The translations under genes and the position numbers were made by a program. A DNA stretch of 64,000 bases, from assembly GCF_023821985.2 (NCBI RefSeq), contig NZ_CP098805.1, positions 1,488,001 through 1,552,000 of the forward strand. Direction: 5' to 3'. Shown in pieces: positions 47,007-56,648 of this stretch (positions within the stretch are counted from its first letter, which is position 1; each line of letters starts with the position of its first letter). The notes beneath the pieces are model-generated. The model had not been told where the DNA came from. It worked only from the letters and a program-made list of their open reading frames with translations, and did no database searches. The stretch comes from Dyadobacter chenhuakuii (GTDB taxonomy: Bacteria; Bacteroidota; Bacteroidia; Cytophagales; Spirosomataceae).

Positions 47007-47207
47007 AAAAAGAAATTTTAGGTTTAGTGACTAGCAGGGGCTGGACCGTTCTCTCTTTGTTGACGGCGCGGAGGTTTGTTCATGTTTTCATACGAATATG
47101 GGTTAGGTGAATAGCTTGTAAGGGTTTAGGAATTGGTAAGGCGGATTGAAAGAACCGGATTGTCATATTTGTATAGGACAATAATTAATTCTTATAGTAA
47201 TATATTG

Positions 47208-47249
47208 CAATACTAGGAGGATTGATACAACGGACTATCCTGCTCTGTC
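47208..47249 (-). promoter_or_regulatory. Shared regulon promoter, copy B (SusC/SusD pair 1)
   Basis: On the minus strand GACAGAGCAGGATAGTC (47233-47249), exactly 17 bp, then TAGTATTG (47208-47215). An A/T-rich block (TAATTAAATATT, 47261-47272) precedes it and is identical to one before copy C. The predicted start of transcription is about 195 bp before the SusC ATG. Confidence 0.8.
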
Positions 47250-47297
47250 TGGTTTTAATTAATATTTAATTAGCAGGACTTTTTTGGATATAACTCA

Positions 47298-47336
47298 TAA
47301 AAAAATCGCCAGGCAGATACCACCCGGCGATTTTGA
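47298..47336 (-). terminator. Terminator of the DUF1553/DUF1501 unit
   Basis: On the minus strand AAAATCGCC and GGCGATTTT (47302-47334, about 15-nt loop) are followed by several T. It lies about 15 bp past the DUF1501 stop codon and separates that unit from the SusC promoter. Confidence 0.85.
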
Positions 47337-47349
47337 CTCAGTTTAACTA

Positions 47350-48777
47350 TTATGACAATAACTCCATCACTGCTTTTCCTTTCCCGTCGGGTGTAGTGTA
47401 AAACGGTCGTTTTTCTACTTCATACTGCGTGTCTTCCGCAATGCCGAGGGCGTGATAAATGGTCTGGTGAACGCCGTCTATCTTGATCGGATTTTCGATG
47501 GTTTTGCACGGACGTTCGTCTGCGGTCTTTCCATAAACAAACCCTTTCTTGATCCCGCCGCCGAACATTAACATGGAGCCGCCGTCTGTAAAATGACGGT
47601 GCATTCCGTAGAATTTCAGGTCTGAAAGAATGTCGGGCTGCTGCACCTGTTCCAGTACTTTGGCGTCTGGCTTGCCTTCCACCATCATATCACGGCTGAA
47701 TTCACTGGCCAGTACCACCATTGTCCGGTCAAGCAAGCCCTGTTTATCGAGGTCTTTGATCAATTGCGCAATCGGCCCGTCGATTTGCTTTTTCATCTCC
47801 TGCAATCTCGTATGGCCGTTCTCATGCGTATCCCATCCTTTAAATGGCTCATATTCAGTTGTTACGCTGATGAACCTTGCTCCTTGCTCTGTAAGACGGC
47901 GGGCCAGTAAGCATCCCAGGCCAAATTTGCCTGTGTTGTAAATGTTATAGCTCTCTTTTGGTTCGGTACTAAGATCAAATGCTTTGGATTCGGGTGAGTT
48001 CAGCAATGCATATGCCTGCTCCATGGACCTTTTCAACGATTCACGCTGGTAATCGCTGCCGAATTCCCCTACCGGGCTGTTATTGATGAGCTCATTATAA
48101 AGCTGGTTCCTGCGCTCAAACCGTTTTGCGTCCATACCCACCGGCGGCCGCACGCTTTCGAGGCCCTGGCTTGGGTCCGGAATAAAGAACGGACCGAACT
48201 CGTTGCCCAGAAATCCTGCCGTATGAAAGGCCTTTAATTCTTCTGCTTCCCCGACAGTGAACCGCTGTCCAATGTCCACAAACGCGGGGATCACCGGATT
48301 TTTTGGACCCAGTTCTTTGGCTATCCAGGAACCCATATGCGGAGCTGCCACTGTCTGCGGTGGCTCGTAGCAAGTGTGCCAGTGATACTGATGCCGGGAA
48401 TGTAAAATGTGTCCCATATCCGCCGCCACATATGAGCGGATCAATGTGCCCTTATCCATCACTTTTCCAATAGACTGTAATCCGTCGGAAAAATGGATGC
48501 CATCCAAAACAGTAGGAACTGACTTGAAAGTGCTGAGCACGCGGTTGCCTTCCATGTCCTTTTCGAACGGCGTATAAAGCTTCGGGTCGAAAGTTTCTGT
48601 GTGCGCCATGCCGCCAGCCATCCACAATAAAATGACGGTGTCGGCCGAAGATTCTGGTCCGGATATGCTTTTGCAAGATGAAAGAATGTTTGATACAGGT
48701 GCTCCCGCGGCCAGCGCTGCCATTGTGGCGGCACTCGCTCTCTGCAAAAATTCTCTCCTATTCCAGGTAGTGTTCAT
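47350..48777 (-). CDS. DUF1501 domain protein, Tat-exported
   Basis: This 475-residue protein begins NRREFLQRASAATMAALAAG, a clear twin-arginine signal. DUF1501 proteins are sulfatase/alkaline-phosphatase-fold proteins (VILLWMAGGMAHTETFDPK; LLARRLTEQGARFISVTTEYEPFKGWDTHENGH; MVVLASEFSRD) that occur in planctomycetes and Bacteroidota beside DUF1549/DUF1553 cytochrome proteins. Their reaction is unknown. It follows the DUF1553 gene by 173 bp of very A/T-rich DNA on the same strand, which may hold an internal promoter. A terminator (47298-47336) lies just after the stop. Confidence 0.9.
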   Translation of the reverse strand: MNTTWNRREFLQRASAATMAALAAGAPVSNILSSCKSISGPESSADTVILLWMAGGMAHTETFDPKLYTPFEKDMEGNRVLSTFKSVPTVLDGIHFSDGLQSIGKVMDKGTLIRSYVAADMGHILHSRHQYHWHTCYEPPQTVAAPHMGSWIAKELGPKNPVIPAFVDIGQRFTVGEAEELKAFHTAGFLGNEFGPFFIPDPSQGLESVRPPVGMDAKRFERRNQLYNELINNSPVGEFGSDYQRESLKRSMEQAYALLNSPESKAFDLSTEPKESYNIYNTGKFGLGCLLARRLTEQGARFISVTTEYEPFKGWDTHENGHTRLQEMKKQIDGPIAQLIKDLDKQGLLDRTMVVLASEFSRDMMVEGKPDAKVLEQVQQPDILSDLKFYGMHRHFTDGGSMLMFGGGIKKGFVYGKTADERPCKTIENPIKIDGVHQTIYHALGIAEDTQYEVEKRPFYTTPDGKGKAVMELLS

Positions 48778-48950
48778 CTCTAATGATTTTTTATTAGCTC
48801 ACTATTAACACATTATCATTTTTACATCACATATTAATAATACTTTTTGTATTTATGTTATGTATTAAAAATAAATAAAGTAATGTATTATACTATGTAT
48901 GCTAAGTACTAATTGATTTATGCTTTTGAAAAATACTTAACATTTAAACC

Positions 48951-51314
48951 TTAATAAATTAACTGAAACTCGGGAACGAGCGCTATCGCCCAAACCAGAT
49001 CCTGGATACTCTCCTCATTTGGTGCCGGACCCAGGATTCGTTTTGCTGCCGCCAGCTCTTTTGCGAGTGGTGTCCGTCCTAGTGCATTCTGATAAAGTGC
49101 CGTGACGAGTGAATCAGAAGTTGGATATTTCTCCTTCCAGATCTTCGAGCCTTCCTTCAATGTGTTCGTGAACTTGCTTCCATTTGTTAGCTCCAATGCC
49201 TGCAATAAATTGGCTTGCGAAGTCCGTGAAGTGCTCACAGTTTCCCGGTTCGGACGACCGAGTGAAGTCTGGAACGGGTCGTTTTTCACGAAGGCAGCGC
49301 GGGCAAATGGCAGGCGTTTCTTGATATCTTTTGGAAGCAGTTTATACACGATTGCCGAATCGGCATACATGGGATTGAATGCCGTGCTGATGGCGTCGGA
49401 GAACTGCTCGGCGGTGAGCCTTCTTCTCACCATGCCGGTGAACTTGTAGTCGTTGGCCATAATGTCGGCTGCCTCTTTAACGGATGAGGAAGGAAGCTGA
49501 TATGTCCTTGATGTGACAATGGTGTAGATCAATTTTTTCATGTCGTAACCATTGGCAACGAAATCCGAGGAAAGCCAGTCGAGCAAGTCTTCACTCCATG
49601 GCATGTTGTCCATCATGTCCACGGGTTCGACAATGCCGCGGCCGAGCAGCTGCGCCCAGACCCGGTTAACGGCGGTGCGGTAAAGCCGGCCGTCTTTGGG
49701 TTGTACCAGAAAGTCGGCGAGTTCGCGCAATCTTTTTTCGGTGCTTGCATTTACGCTGATTTCGCCCAGTTCCGGGAAGAGCATTTTTGTTCCGGCAATT
49801 GTTCCGGTCGGTTTGTCGCAGCGGTTAATTTCAAGTAATGTATCGGCGAAGATGTTTGCGAATGCGTAAGAGTCGGCGAGCTTCCAGTCGCTGATGAAGC
49901 TGTCGTGGCACGACGCACATTTAAGGTTAAGTCCCAGGAAAATCTGCGACACATTCTGCGCGGCCTGCATTTCGGTGCGCTGACTGGAATTGATCGTCCC
50001 GCGCCATTTGATTCCCTTAATAAAACCTTCCGAACCTTTGACCGGGCTAATCAGCTCTTTCACAAACCAATTGTATGGTTTATTAACCTGCAAAGATGAG
50101 TAGAGCCATTTGGTAATGTCAAACCTGCCGCCCGTAATGTATCCCGTTCCGGAATAGTCGTTCCGAAGGGCATCATTCCAGAACGACATCCAATGCTGAG
50201 CGTAGTCATCTGAACGGTTCAGGAGTTCTTTTGCCAGCAGTTCTCTTTTATCGGGCCGTTCGTCCGCAACGAATGCTTCCACCTTTTCAGGCGGCGGCAA
50301 TAAACCGATAATGTCCAGGTAAACCCTGCGAATGTAAATGCGGTCGTTGACCGCCGGTTTCCAGGCGATTTTGTTTTTTTGAAAATATGCATTAACCAAA
50401 CGGTCAACTGGAAGTACGATGTCGCCGCTCGCGGCCGGAAGGACGGGCGTCCGCGGTTCGAGGGCAGCGACGCGGTAGATGCTTTTTTGCTTACCATCCG
50501 GCCATAATGCGCCTTTTTCAACCCAATATTTAAGCACTTTGATTTCTCTTTCAGTAAGCCGCTTGCCCTTGGTCGGCATGGCTTCCTTATCGCCTTTGGG
50601 AAGGGAAATGCGCCTGATTATTTCGCTTTTATCGGGGTGATCAGGAACAACGACAACGCCATTCTCTCCCCCTTTCATGATAGCATCCTTGCTATCCAGT
50701 CGCAGATCGCCTTTGGATTTTGCTTCGCCATGGCAGCTGTAACAGTTGTGAGCTAAAATCGTCCTGACTTCCACATTCAGGTCCTGAACCTGCTGCGGGT
50801 TAAGCGCTCCATTGTTCGTAAGCACAAAGTCGGCTGGATCTTCGTTGGATTGTTCCTGCTCAGGCTCCACAGATGATGGCATGACGCTGGTAAGGTAATC
50901 GTCGCCATGCGTGATCATGGCACCATAGTGGCCCGCCAGGGAAACGCCAAAAACGGTCACGAATAGCAGCGAGCGGTAAATGTTCCTGTTGGCATTGCGT
51001 AGCGAAATCGTCGCCAGGATAGCCAGCCCCAATGTGATGAAGCCGGCCCAGCGGTGAATTTCAAATGTCTCTCCCTGCGATTGTTCTGCGTCCGACAGTA
51101 ACAAACCGAATGTGACGGATAAAGCGGCGCTTGCAACGCCGATCCATGTCATAATGTTGACCGCGTCACGCAGGCGTGCTGATTTTCGTTTCCAGTCTAT
51201 TAATTCCAGAATCAATGCGACGAATAGCAATCCAATGGGAAAATGGACCATCATGGGATGCAATCGTCCTAAAAATTGCCAAAGCCAGAAAGTTTCGGTT
51301 GCTTCAAGTAACAC
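48951..51314 (-). CDS. DUF2231/cytochrome c/DUF1549/DUF1553 membrane protein
   Basis: Reading from a GTG at 51314 gives about 787 residues. An open frame starting with TTG at 51374 overlaps the promoter and is rejected; an ATG at 51254 is a third option but falls just before the first membrane helix. The order is a DUF2231-type membrane part (about 10-145), a planctomycete-type cytochrome c with heme site C191-Y-S-C-H, DUF1549, and DUF1553 at the C-terminus. These proteins are inferred to be periplasmic redox enzymes acting on sugars. It is the first gene of the unit with DUF1501 and is preceded by promoter copy C. A second SxC motif with LKCASCHDSF is present in the DUF1549 part, so a second heme is possible. 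Confidence 0.85.
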   Translation of the reverse strand: MLLEATETFWLWQFLGRLHPMMVHFPIGLLFVALILELIDWKRKSARLRDAVNIMTWIGVASAALSVTFGLLLSDAEQSQGETFEIHRWAGFITLGLAILATISLRNANRNIYRSLLFVTVFGVSLAGHYGAMITHGDDYLTSVMPSSVEPEQEQSNEDPADFVLTNNGALNPQQVQDLNVEVRTILAHNCYSCHGEAKSKGDLRLDSKDAIMKGGENGVVVVPDHPDKSEIIRRISLPKGDKEAMPTKGKRLTEREIKVLKYWVEKGALWPDGKQKSIYRVAALEPRTPVLPAASGDIVLPVDRLVNAYFQKNKIAWKPAVNDRIYIRRVYLDIIGLLPPPEKVEAFVADERPDKRELLAKELLNRSDDYAQHWMSFWNDALRNDYSGTGYITGGRFDITKWLYSSLQVNKPYNWFVKELISPVKGSEGFIKGIKWRGTINSSQRTEMQAAQNVSQIFLGLNLKCASCHDSFISDWKLADSYAFANIFADTLLEINRCDKPTGTIAGTKMLFPELGEISVNASTEKRLRELADFLVQPKDGRLYRTAVNRVWAQLLGRGIVEPVDMMDNMPWSEDLLDWLSSDFVANGYDMKKLIYTIVTSRTYQLPSSSVKEAADIMANDYKFTGMVRRRLTAEQFSDAISTAFNPMYADSAIVYKLLPKDIKKRLPFARAAFVKNDPFQTSLGRPNRETVSTSRTSQANLLQALELTNGSKFTNTLKEGSKIWKEKYPTSDSLVTALYQNALGRTPLAKELAAAKRILGPAPNEESIQDLVWAIALVPEFQLIY

Positions 51315-51371
51315 AATGCGGAAGATTAGTGGATTAGGAATTTGGTACAGGCATCGGCCTGTAATGTTATA

Positions 51372-51413
51372 CAATACTAGAACGAATCGGTTGTCAGACT
51401 ATCCTGTTCTGTC
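51372..51413 (-). promoter_or_regulatory. Shared regulon promoter, copy C (DUF1553/DUF1501 unit)
   Basis: On the minus strand GACAGAACAGGATAGTC (51397-51413), exactly 17 bp, then TAGTATTG (51372-51379). The A/T-rich TAATTAAATATT is upstream (51421-51432). The predicted transcript starts about 50 bp before the GTG at 51314. Confidence 0.8.
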
Positions 51414-51506
51414 TTGCTTAAATATTTAATTACCGGGTTTTTTTAGAAAAATTCCAATAGCAGGAAACTTGGAAGCCTATTACTCAACGAAAAAATGAAT
51501 GATTTT

Positions 51507-51568
51507 CTTACTAAATCAATAAGGAGAAGCCACTCGTCATCAGCGCTTTTCCCTATTGATTTAGTAAG
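51507..51568 (-). terminator. Long hairpin terminator of the SusC/SusD pair 2
   Basis: A 23-bp stem with two mismatches (51507-51529 pairing 51546-51568, 16-nt loop) starts 17 bp past the SusD stop. On the minus strand the 3' side leads into ATTTTTT. A long, nearly perfect stem like this is an unusually strong terminator. Confidence 0.85.
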
Positions 51569-51585
51569 ACAAGTTATAAGTCACC

Positions 51586-53100
51586 TTAGTATCCTGGATT
51601 TTGCGTCAACTTAGCATTGATGAGGATCTGAGGTGCAGGGACCGGCAGCAGGTATTCATTTTCTGTGAAAACATAATCCGTGGAATTGAAAGGCACATTG
51701 CCCCTGTCGACGGTTGGCTTTGCCCTTTCGGCTGCTCCATGCGCATTCATGAATGCGGCCCATTCACCAGGTGTTTTTGTTCTTTTCAAATCGAACCAGC
51801 GGTGATTTTCAAATGCAAGCTCAACTCTCCTTTCTTTCAGCACCGCGGCCCGGAAGTCTGCCTTGCCGGTGGCTTTCGATGCAGCTAGTCCGGCACGCTT
51901 TCTGACCTGGTTCAGATAATCCGCTGCTTCGGCTGTGGGCCCGGTTTGTTCGTTAATGGATTCTGCAAGCATTAGTAACACATCCGAATAACGCAGAACC
52001 GGCCAGTTTGTGTTGGTCCGTTGCACAATGGTGTGGGGATAGTTGTATTTGCTCACATAGGGAACGGGATAAACTTTGCCATCCAGCGTAAAACTGGTTT
52101 TAAGCGAAAGGTCCTTGCGCAGATCACCCGCTTCATATGCCGCAATCATATCATTGGTAGGTGAATTCCGACCTCCGTTTGCACCTGCTGAAAAGCCTGT
52201 AACCGCGCCTTTGGAAACCCTGGGCGCGAACACATACTGAAAGTTGCTCTGCTCACCGAGGTCGTTGTCTCCCTGATACTGTATCTCAAATATCGACTCC
52301 GGGCCGTTTTTCTTGGCAGGCGCAGGATCAAAGTTATCGGCATAGTTAGCATTTAATGTATAACCAAGCTTAGTGACTTCTTTGAGCGTGCTTATGGCGT
52401 CCGGATATTTTTTAGTAGTCAGATATGCTTTGCCGAGGAGCGACAAAGCTGCGCCCTTGGTTGCCCGACCTTTGTCGCCGGATGAGGCATATTTCTCCGG
52501 CAGCAAGGCGACTGCCTCTTTCAGGTCTTTTTCTATCTGCGCCCACACATCTGCCTGTGGTGACCGTGTGAGTTCAAAAGTGGGCTCAGGAACCGCAAAT
52601 GTGCTTGTTACAATCACCACATCACCGAAATACTGGACCAGATTGAAATACAGATAAGCTCTCAGGAATTTCAACTGGCCTTCAATTTCCTTTTTGGGTG
52701 TCTCCGGAATGTCCGCATCTGCGATGCGCTCCAATGTCAGGTTCGCATTGTATAAGGTAGCGTAGTAATTGTTCCAGATCGCCGCAATCTCACCATTGCC
52801 CGAATTGACGGTTGAAAACTCAAATGCTTCCCAACCGCCTGCGCCGCCGCGATCGGAAGGGTTGAGGTCAATGGTTGTGTTGTCCGTTTGAAATTCACCC
52901 GCCAGATAAGCGGTGTTGGTTATAGATTGCAACTGTGCGTAAACACCATTTAATGCTTGCTTAGCCTGCGCCTCATTTTTATAGAACAAGTCTACATTCA
53001 CCTTCGTCGGGTCCGTCTGGTTAAGGAAATCTTCGCCACATGAAGCCAGAAGCAGCGGAAGTACGACCAAACCTATTGCTGTAATTTTTTTCATTTTCAT
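51586..53100 (-). CDS. SusD/RagB family outer-membrane lipoprotein (pair 2)
   Basis: This 504-residue protein has lipobox cysteine C21 (LLLASC; C19 from an ATG 6 bp further in) and the SusD blocks: ANLTLERIADADI, EGQLKFLRAYLYFNLVQYFG, the middle KGAALSLLGKAYLTTKKY, VLRYSDVLLMLAESINE and RRVELAFENHRWFDLKRTK at the C-terminal part. It pairs with the SusC 5 bp upstream. The ligand is unknown; sequence similarity to the first SusD is moderate, so the two pairs are not recent copies. Confidence 0.95.
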   Translation of the reverse strand: MKMKKITAIGLVVLPLLLASCGEDFLNQTDPTKVNVDLFYKNEAQAKQALNGVYAQLQSITNTAYLAGEFQTDNTTIDLNPSDRGGAGGWEAFEFSTVNSGNGEIAAIWNNYYATLYNANLTLERIADADIPETPKKEIEGQLKFLRAYLYFNLVQYFGDVVIVTSTFAVPEPTFELTRSPQADVWAQIEKDLKEAVALLPEKYASSGDKGRATKGAALSLLGKAYLTTKKYPDAISTLKEVTKLGYTLNANYADNFDPAPAKKNGPESIFEIQYQGDNDLGEQSNFQYVFAPRVSKGAVTGFSAGANGGRNSPTNDMIAAYEAGDLRKDLSLKTSFTLDGKVYPVPYVSKYNYPHTIVQRTNTNWPVLRYSDVLLMLAESINEQTGPTAEAADYLNQVRKRAGLAASKATGKADFRAAVLKERRVELAFENHRWFDLKRTKTPGEWAAFMNAHGAAERAKPTVDRGNVPFNSTDYVFTENEYLLPVPAPQILINAKLTQNPGY

Positions 53101-53105
53101 GGGAT

Positions 53106-56100
53106 TTAGAAGTTGACTTTCAGGCCTGCGGAGAATGTTCTGGGAACGGGATAAGACTCATCGTCATTGTTGAGCTCCGTTCCGCCCCTTACGCCCGCGT
53201 CAGGGTTGTTGCCGGGATATTTGGTTATCAACAACAAATTGGCCGCATTTACGAATATCCGTGCATCAGAAAGAATGCCGTTCAATTTTGGAAGTGTATA
53301 GCCGATCGTTACGTTTTTGATCCACATATGCGTTCCATCATACACATAGCGCTCGCTGCTCTCGCGTGACCATTTGAAATAGTCCGTTCCGCCCTGTGAG
53401 TTTTTAGCGCCCGGATTTGAGCCAGGGTTTTCAGGAGACCTCCATCTGTCTTTGGCTTTTTCCAAAACATTGAAAACACCATCCATATTCATGGTAGACG
53501 CCTCGATGTTTCTGTAAATGTCATACTTATAGGCGCCCGTCAATAAAACGCTCACATCAAAACGCTTGTAATCAGCACCCACGGTCCAGGCCCAGTTGAA
53601 TTTTGGGTTTGGGTTACCAATTTCAGTCATGTCCTTTGTATCATACGACACAATGCCATCGGGTCCGCCGTCGGCTGCGCCATGCAGATCCGCAAAGATC
53701 ATAGCGCCCGGCACCGCACCTTCCTGCAATGGTGCCGCATCGATTTCCGCCTGTGTATTGAAGATGCCCAGTTTACGATAACCAAAGATCATCCCGATCG
53801 GACGGCCCACCTGCTGAATGTTGTAACCGCCATATTGGCTTCCTTGCAGGATAAAATCATTTTGTCCGCGGATGGCCAGCACTTTGTTGCGGTTGAATGT
53901 AATGTTCGCGTTTGTCCTCAGATTGACCTGACCTACCTTAATGCGGTAATTAGCAGCCACTTCAATGCCCTGGTTTTCCACTTTACCCAGATTTTTCAGT
54001 GTTGACGTGAATCCGGAAACAGCTGGAATGCTGTATCCGAGAAGCATATCATCTGTGATCTTTTTATAATATTCAATAGTGAAAACCAGCTTGTTATCGA
54101 ATGTTGCGAGATCCAAACCGATGTCCAGCTGGTTGGATGTTTCCCAGGTAAGCTCGGGGTTAGCGAAGCGCGTCACTGTTTTGCCGGAGGCCAAAGTGTT
54201 GCCGAGAATGTAGTTGTTCACGCCGAGGAATGACAAACTTTCATAATTCCCGTCATCACCTGCATTCTGACCGACACCAAAATTGTTGTTGGCGCTCACA
54301 CGATACGTATTATTTCCCGTCATACCCCAGCTTGCGCGCAGTTTCAGGTCTGTTAGCCAGGGTGTTTTTGGGATAAATGATTCTTCCGAAATTCTCCATC
54401 CCACAGAAGCGGCCGGGAAATTGCCAAATTGATGTCCTTCGCTAAACCTGGAACTGCCTTCGCGCCGGAAAGTGGCGGAAAACAGATACTTGTCCCTGAA
54501 TGCATAGTTTAAGCGCGCAATGTAGGCCAGCATTGTCCATTTGCGCTCCATAGAATTGGAAGAACGAATGGTGGCACTACCCAAAAACGGCGTCAGGTCG
54601 TCCGGGAATGTATTTCCAGATCCATATAAGCCCTTGACCACTTCCTGCTGAGCCGAATAACCCACTGTTGCTTCCAGGCTGTGATCTTTGCCAAGGGTTG
54701 GTGTGTAGGTCAAAACTTGGTCAGTAGCATAGTTCTTCAACTCTTCCGAGTCGTCCCGTTCGGTCGCGAGACGCGGAGGTGCGCCATTTGTTCCGGTCTG
54801 CACGGGCAAGCCGATTGTCGAAGGAATGTATTCCTTGTAGGTGTTGTAGTTGATCTTGGCATTCACAGAAGACCTGAATTTCAGTCCTTTGGCAATGTTG
54901 AGTTCTACGTAACCGCTTGCCAGCACATCTGCAATGTTCCTGTTCCGGTTGATGTTTTTGAGCATATACAGCGGGTTAGGAAAGCCGAAAATGTCACCAA
55001 CGCCATTGTAATAAGGGATCAGATCACCCTTTTCATTATAGGCAGGATAGCGTGGATCGGCAATCAATGTTAAGCCAACCTGCGCATTACGGCCGTCGGT
55101 GCTGGACAAACTGGACCGGGAGTAACTTCCGGCAATGTTCATCCCAATGGTAATGAACTTGTTCACTTCACCGGCGAGGTTGGTGCGTAACGATGCGCGG
55201 TCATATCCTGTGTACTGCAAAGCACCATCTTCCTTGTAGTAACCGGCAGAAACAACAGACTTGATCGGACCTTTTCCGGACGATAATGTCAGGTTAATGT
55301 CTTTGTAAGGTGCATTGTTGTGCAAAATCAGGTCAAACCAGTTGGTCGAATATTTTGTATCTGCGGGATTTCTGAAATCAATGGGGATCTGCGATTCTTC
55401 GGGTTGTTTTTTATTAGCCAATACATATCGCCCTATGAAAACTTCCCGCTTAAACTGCGCAAAGTCTTGTCCGTTCAACACTTTGGTTTTGCGGCTTTCA
55501 GGAACATTCTGGATGCCATAATCTACTGATATGTTGAGATTTGTCTTTCCATCCTTGGCAGATTTAGTGGTGATCAAAACCACGCCATTGGAACCGCGTG
55601 CGCCGTAAATGGCGGTTGCAGCTGCATCTTTCAGGATGGATATGGTTTCAATGTCGTTGGGGTTCAGGTTCTGCCCGGCTGATATGCCGACGGGAAATCC
55701 GTCAATCACATACAACGGATCACTTCCTGCGCCTAACGAGCTGATCCCGCGCACTTTCACTTCAAATTGCTGCCCCGGCGTTCCGCTTTTCTGTTTAATA
55801 ATAACACCCGGAGCTTGTCCTTGCAGCATACGCGTAACATTGGACTTAGGCACTTCGCCAATATCTTCCATACTGATCACTGACACCGCCGATGTAATGT
55901 CGCGCTTGCGCTGCGTACCATAACCAACCACGACCACTTCTTCCAATGCCTTGGTATCAACCAGCAATTCCACATCGACAGCAGATTGATTTCCCACTGT
56001 AACCTCTTTTGGTACGTACCCGACAAAAGAAAAGACCAAAACATTTTCCCCGGTTTCCGGAATGTTCAGACTATAACTCCCCTCCGAATCGGTTACGGTT

Positions 56101-56339
56101 CCGGTACTGGAACCTTTGAGAATGACACTTACTCCGGGCAGGCCCAGCCCTTTGTCATCGGCCACTTTCCCTTTAATGGAGCGGTCTGCTATCATAGCAA
56201 AGTGGCCATTTAAGTGGTTCGAGGCCGTTCCTGCTTCTGAGCTGCTGGTTAGGGCCGCACCAACCAGCATTTGGCTTAGTGCGATTTTCCCAAATAGCCG
56301 TAGACAAACGCCCAGTCTTGATTGTCGAATTTCATTCAT
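53106..56339 (-). CDS. SusC/RagA family TonB-dependent transporter (pair 2)
   Basis: This 1077-residue protein has a long leader (about 50 residues), a carboxypeptidase-like beta domain (IKGKVADDKGLGLPGVSVILKG), the TonB box-like LEEVVVVGYG, the plug (VTRMLQGQAPGVII, SDPLYVIDGFP, LKDAAATAIYGARGSNGVVLITTK) and a beta-barrel ending in LKVNF. It imports a TonB-dependent nutrient. Its stop lies 5 bp before the SusD start, so the pair is a tight operon. Promoter copy D (56471-56512) lies about 130 bp before the ATG. Confidence 0.96.
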   Translation of the reverse strand: MNEIRQSRLGVCLRLFGKIALSQMLVGAALTSSSEAGTASNHLNGHFAMIADRSIKGKVADDKGLGLPGVSVILKGSSTGTVTDSEGSYSLNIPETGENVLVFSFVGYVPKEVTVGNQSAVDVELLVDTKALEEVVVVGYGTQRKRDITSAVSVISMEDIGEVPKSNVTRMLQGQAPGVIIKQKSGTPGQQFEVKVRGISSLGAGSDPLYVIDGFPVGISAGQNLNPNDIETISILKDAAATAIYGARGSNGVVLITTKSAKDGKTNLNISVDYGIQNVPESRKTKVLNGQDFAQFKREVFIGRYVLANKKQPEESQIPIDFRNPADTKYSTNWFDLILHNNAPYKDINLTLSSGKGPIKSVVSAGYYKEDGALQYTGYDRASLRTNLAGEVNKFITIGMNIAGSYSRSSLSSTDGRNAQVGLTLIADPRYPAYNEKGDLIPYYNGVGDIFGFPNPLYMLKNINRNRNIADVLASGYVELNIAKGLKFRSSVNAKINYNTYKEYIPSTIGLPVQTGTNGAPPRLATERDDSEELKNYATDQVLTYTPTLGKDHSLEATVGYSAQQEVVKGLYGSGNTFPDDLTPFLGSATIRSSNSMERKWTMLAYIARLNYAFRDKYLFSATFRREGSSRFSEGHQFGNFPAASVGWRISEESFIPKTPWLTDLKLRASWGMTGNNTYRVSANNNFGVGQNAGDDGNYESLSFLGVNNYILGNTLASGKTVTRFANPELTWETSNQLDIGLDLATFDNKLVFTIEYYKKITDDMLLGYSIPAVSGFTSTLKNLGKVENQGIEVAANYRIKVGQVNLRTNANITFNRNKVLAIRGQNDFILQGSQYGGYNIQQVGRPIGMIFGYRKLGIFNTQAEIDAAPLQEGAVPGAMIFADLHGAADGGPDGIVSYDTKDMTEIGNPNPKFNWAWTVGADYKRFDVSVLLTGAYKYDIYRNIEASTMNMDGVFNVLEKAKDRWRSPENPGSNPGAKNSQGGTDYFKWSRESSERYVYDGTHMWIKNVTIGYTLPKLNGILSDARIFVNAANLLLITKYPGNNPDAGVRGGTELNNDDESYPVPRTFSAGLKVNF

Positions 56340-56470
56340 ACGCTAAGGTGTTTAAGGATTGAAAAGATGAGACGACTTATGAAATCTTGATTGGAGGGTC
56401 GGTTGATCTGCTGCTGAACATGATCCTTTTATATAATAAATGCAATAAATGATTCGAATTGTATTAATCG

Positions 56471-56512
56471 CAATAGTATGCGTAATTCGATTTCATACTG
56501 TCCTGCACTGTC
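56471..56512 (-). promoter_or_regulatory. Shared regulon promoter, copy D (SusC/SusD pair 2)
   Basis: On the minus strand GACAGTGCAGGACAGTA (56496-56512) contains two GGACAGT units with a 10-bp period, then exactly 17 bp and TACTATTG (56471-56478). It is the most regular copy of the direct repeat. It lies in the gap of about 300 bp shared with the divergent gliding-motility gene. Confidence 0.78.
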
Positions 56513-56648
56513 CGGTAATGCATTAAAATTGGACGTGAGAAATATTTTATTTGAAATTCCCATTATCAAATTTTTTGGCTGTCTGTTATATCATTTGCTT
56601 GGCAATCATTAATTTTATGCGAACGTAGGGGACTTAACAGTTGGGTTG

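Noticed and set aside
51315..51374. A TTG start at 51374 for the DUF1553 gene
   Set aside because: It lies inside the TAGTATTG promoter box, and the extra 20 residues look unlike a signal or the family's start.
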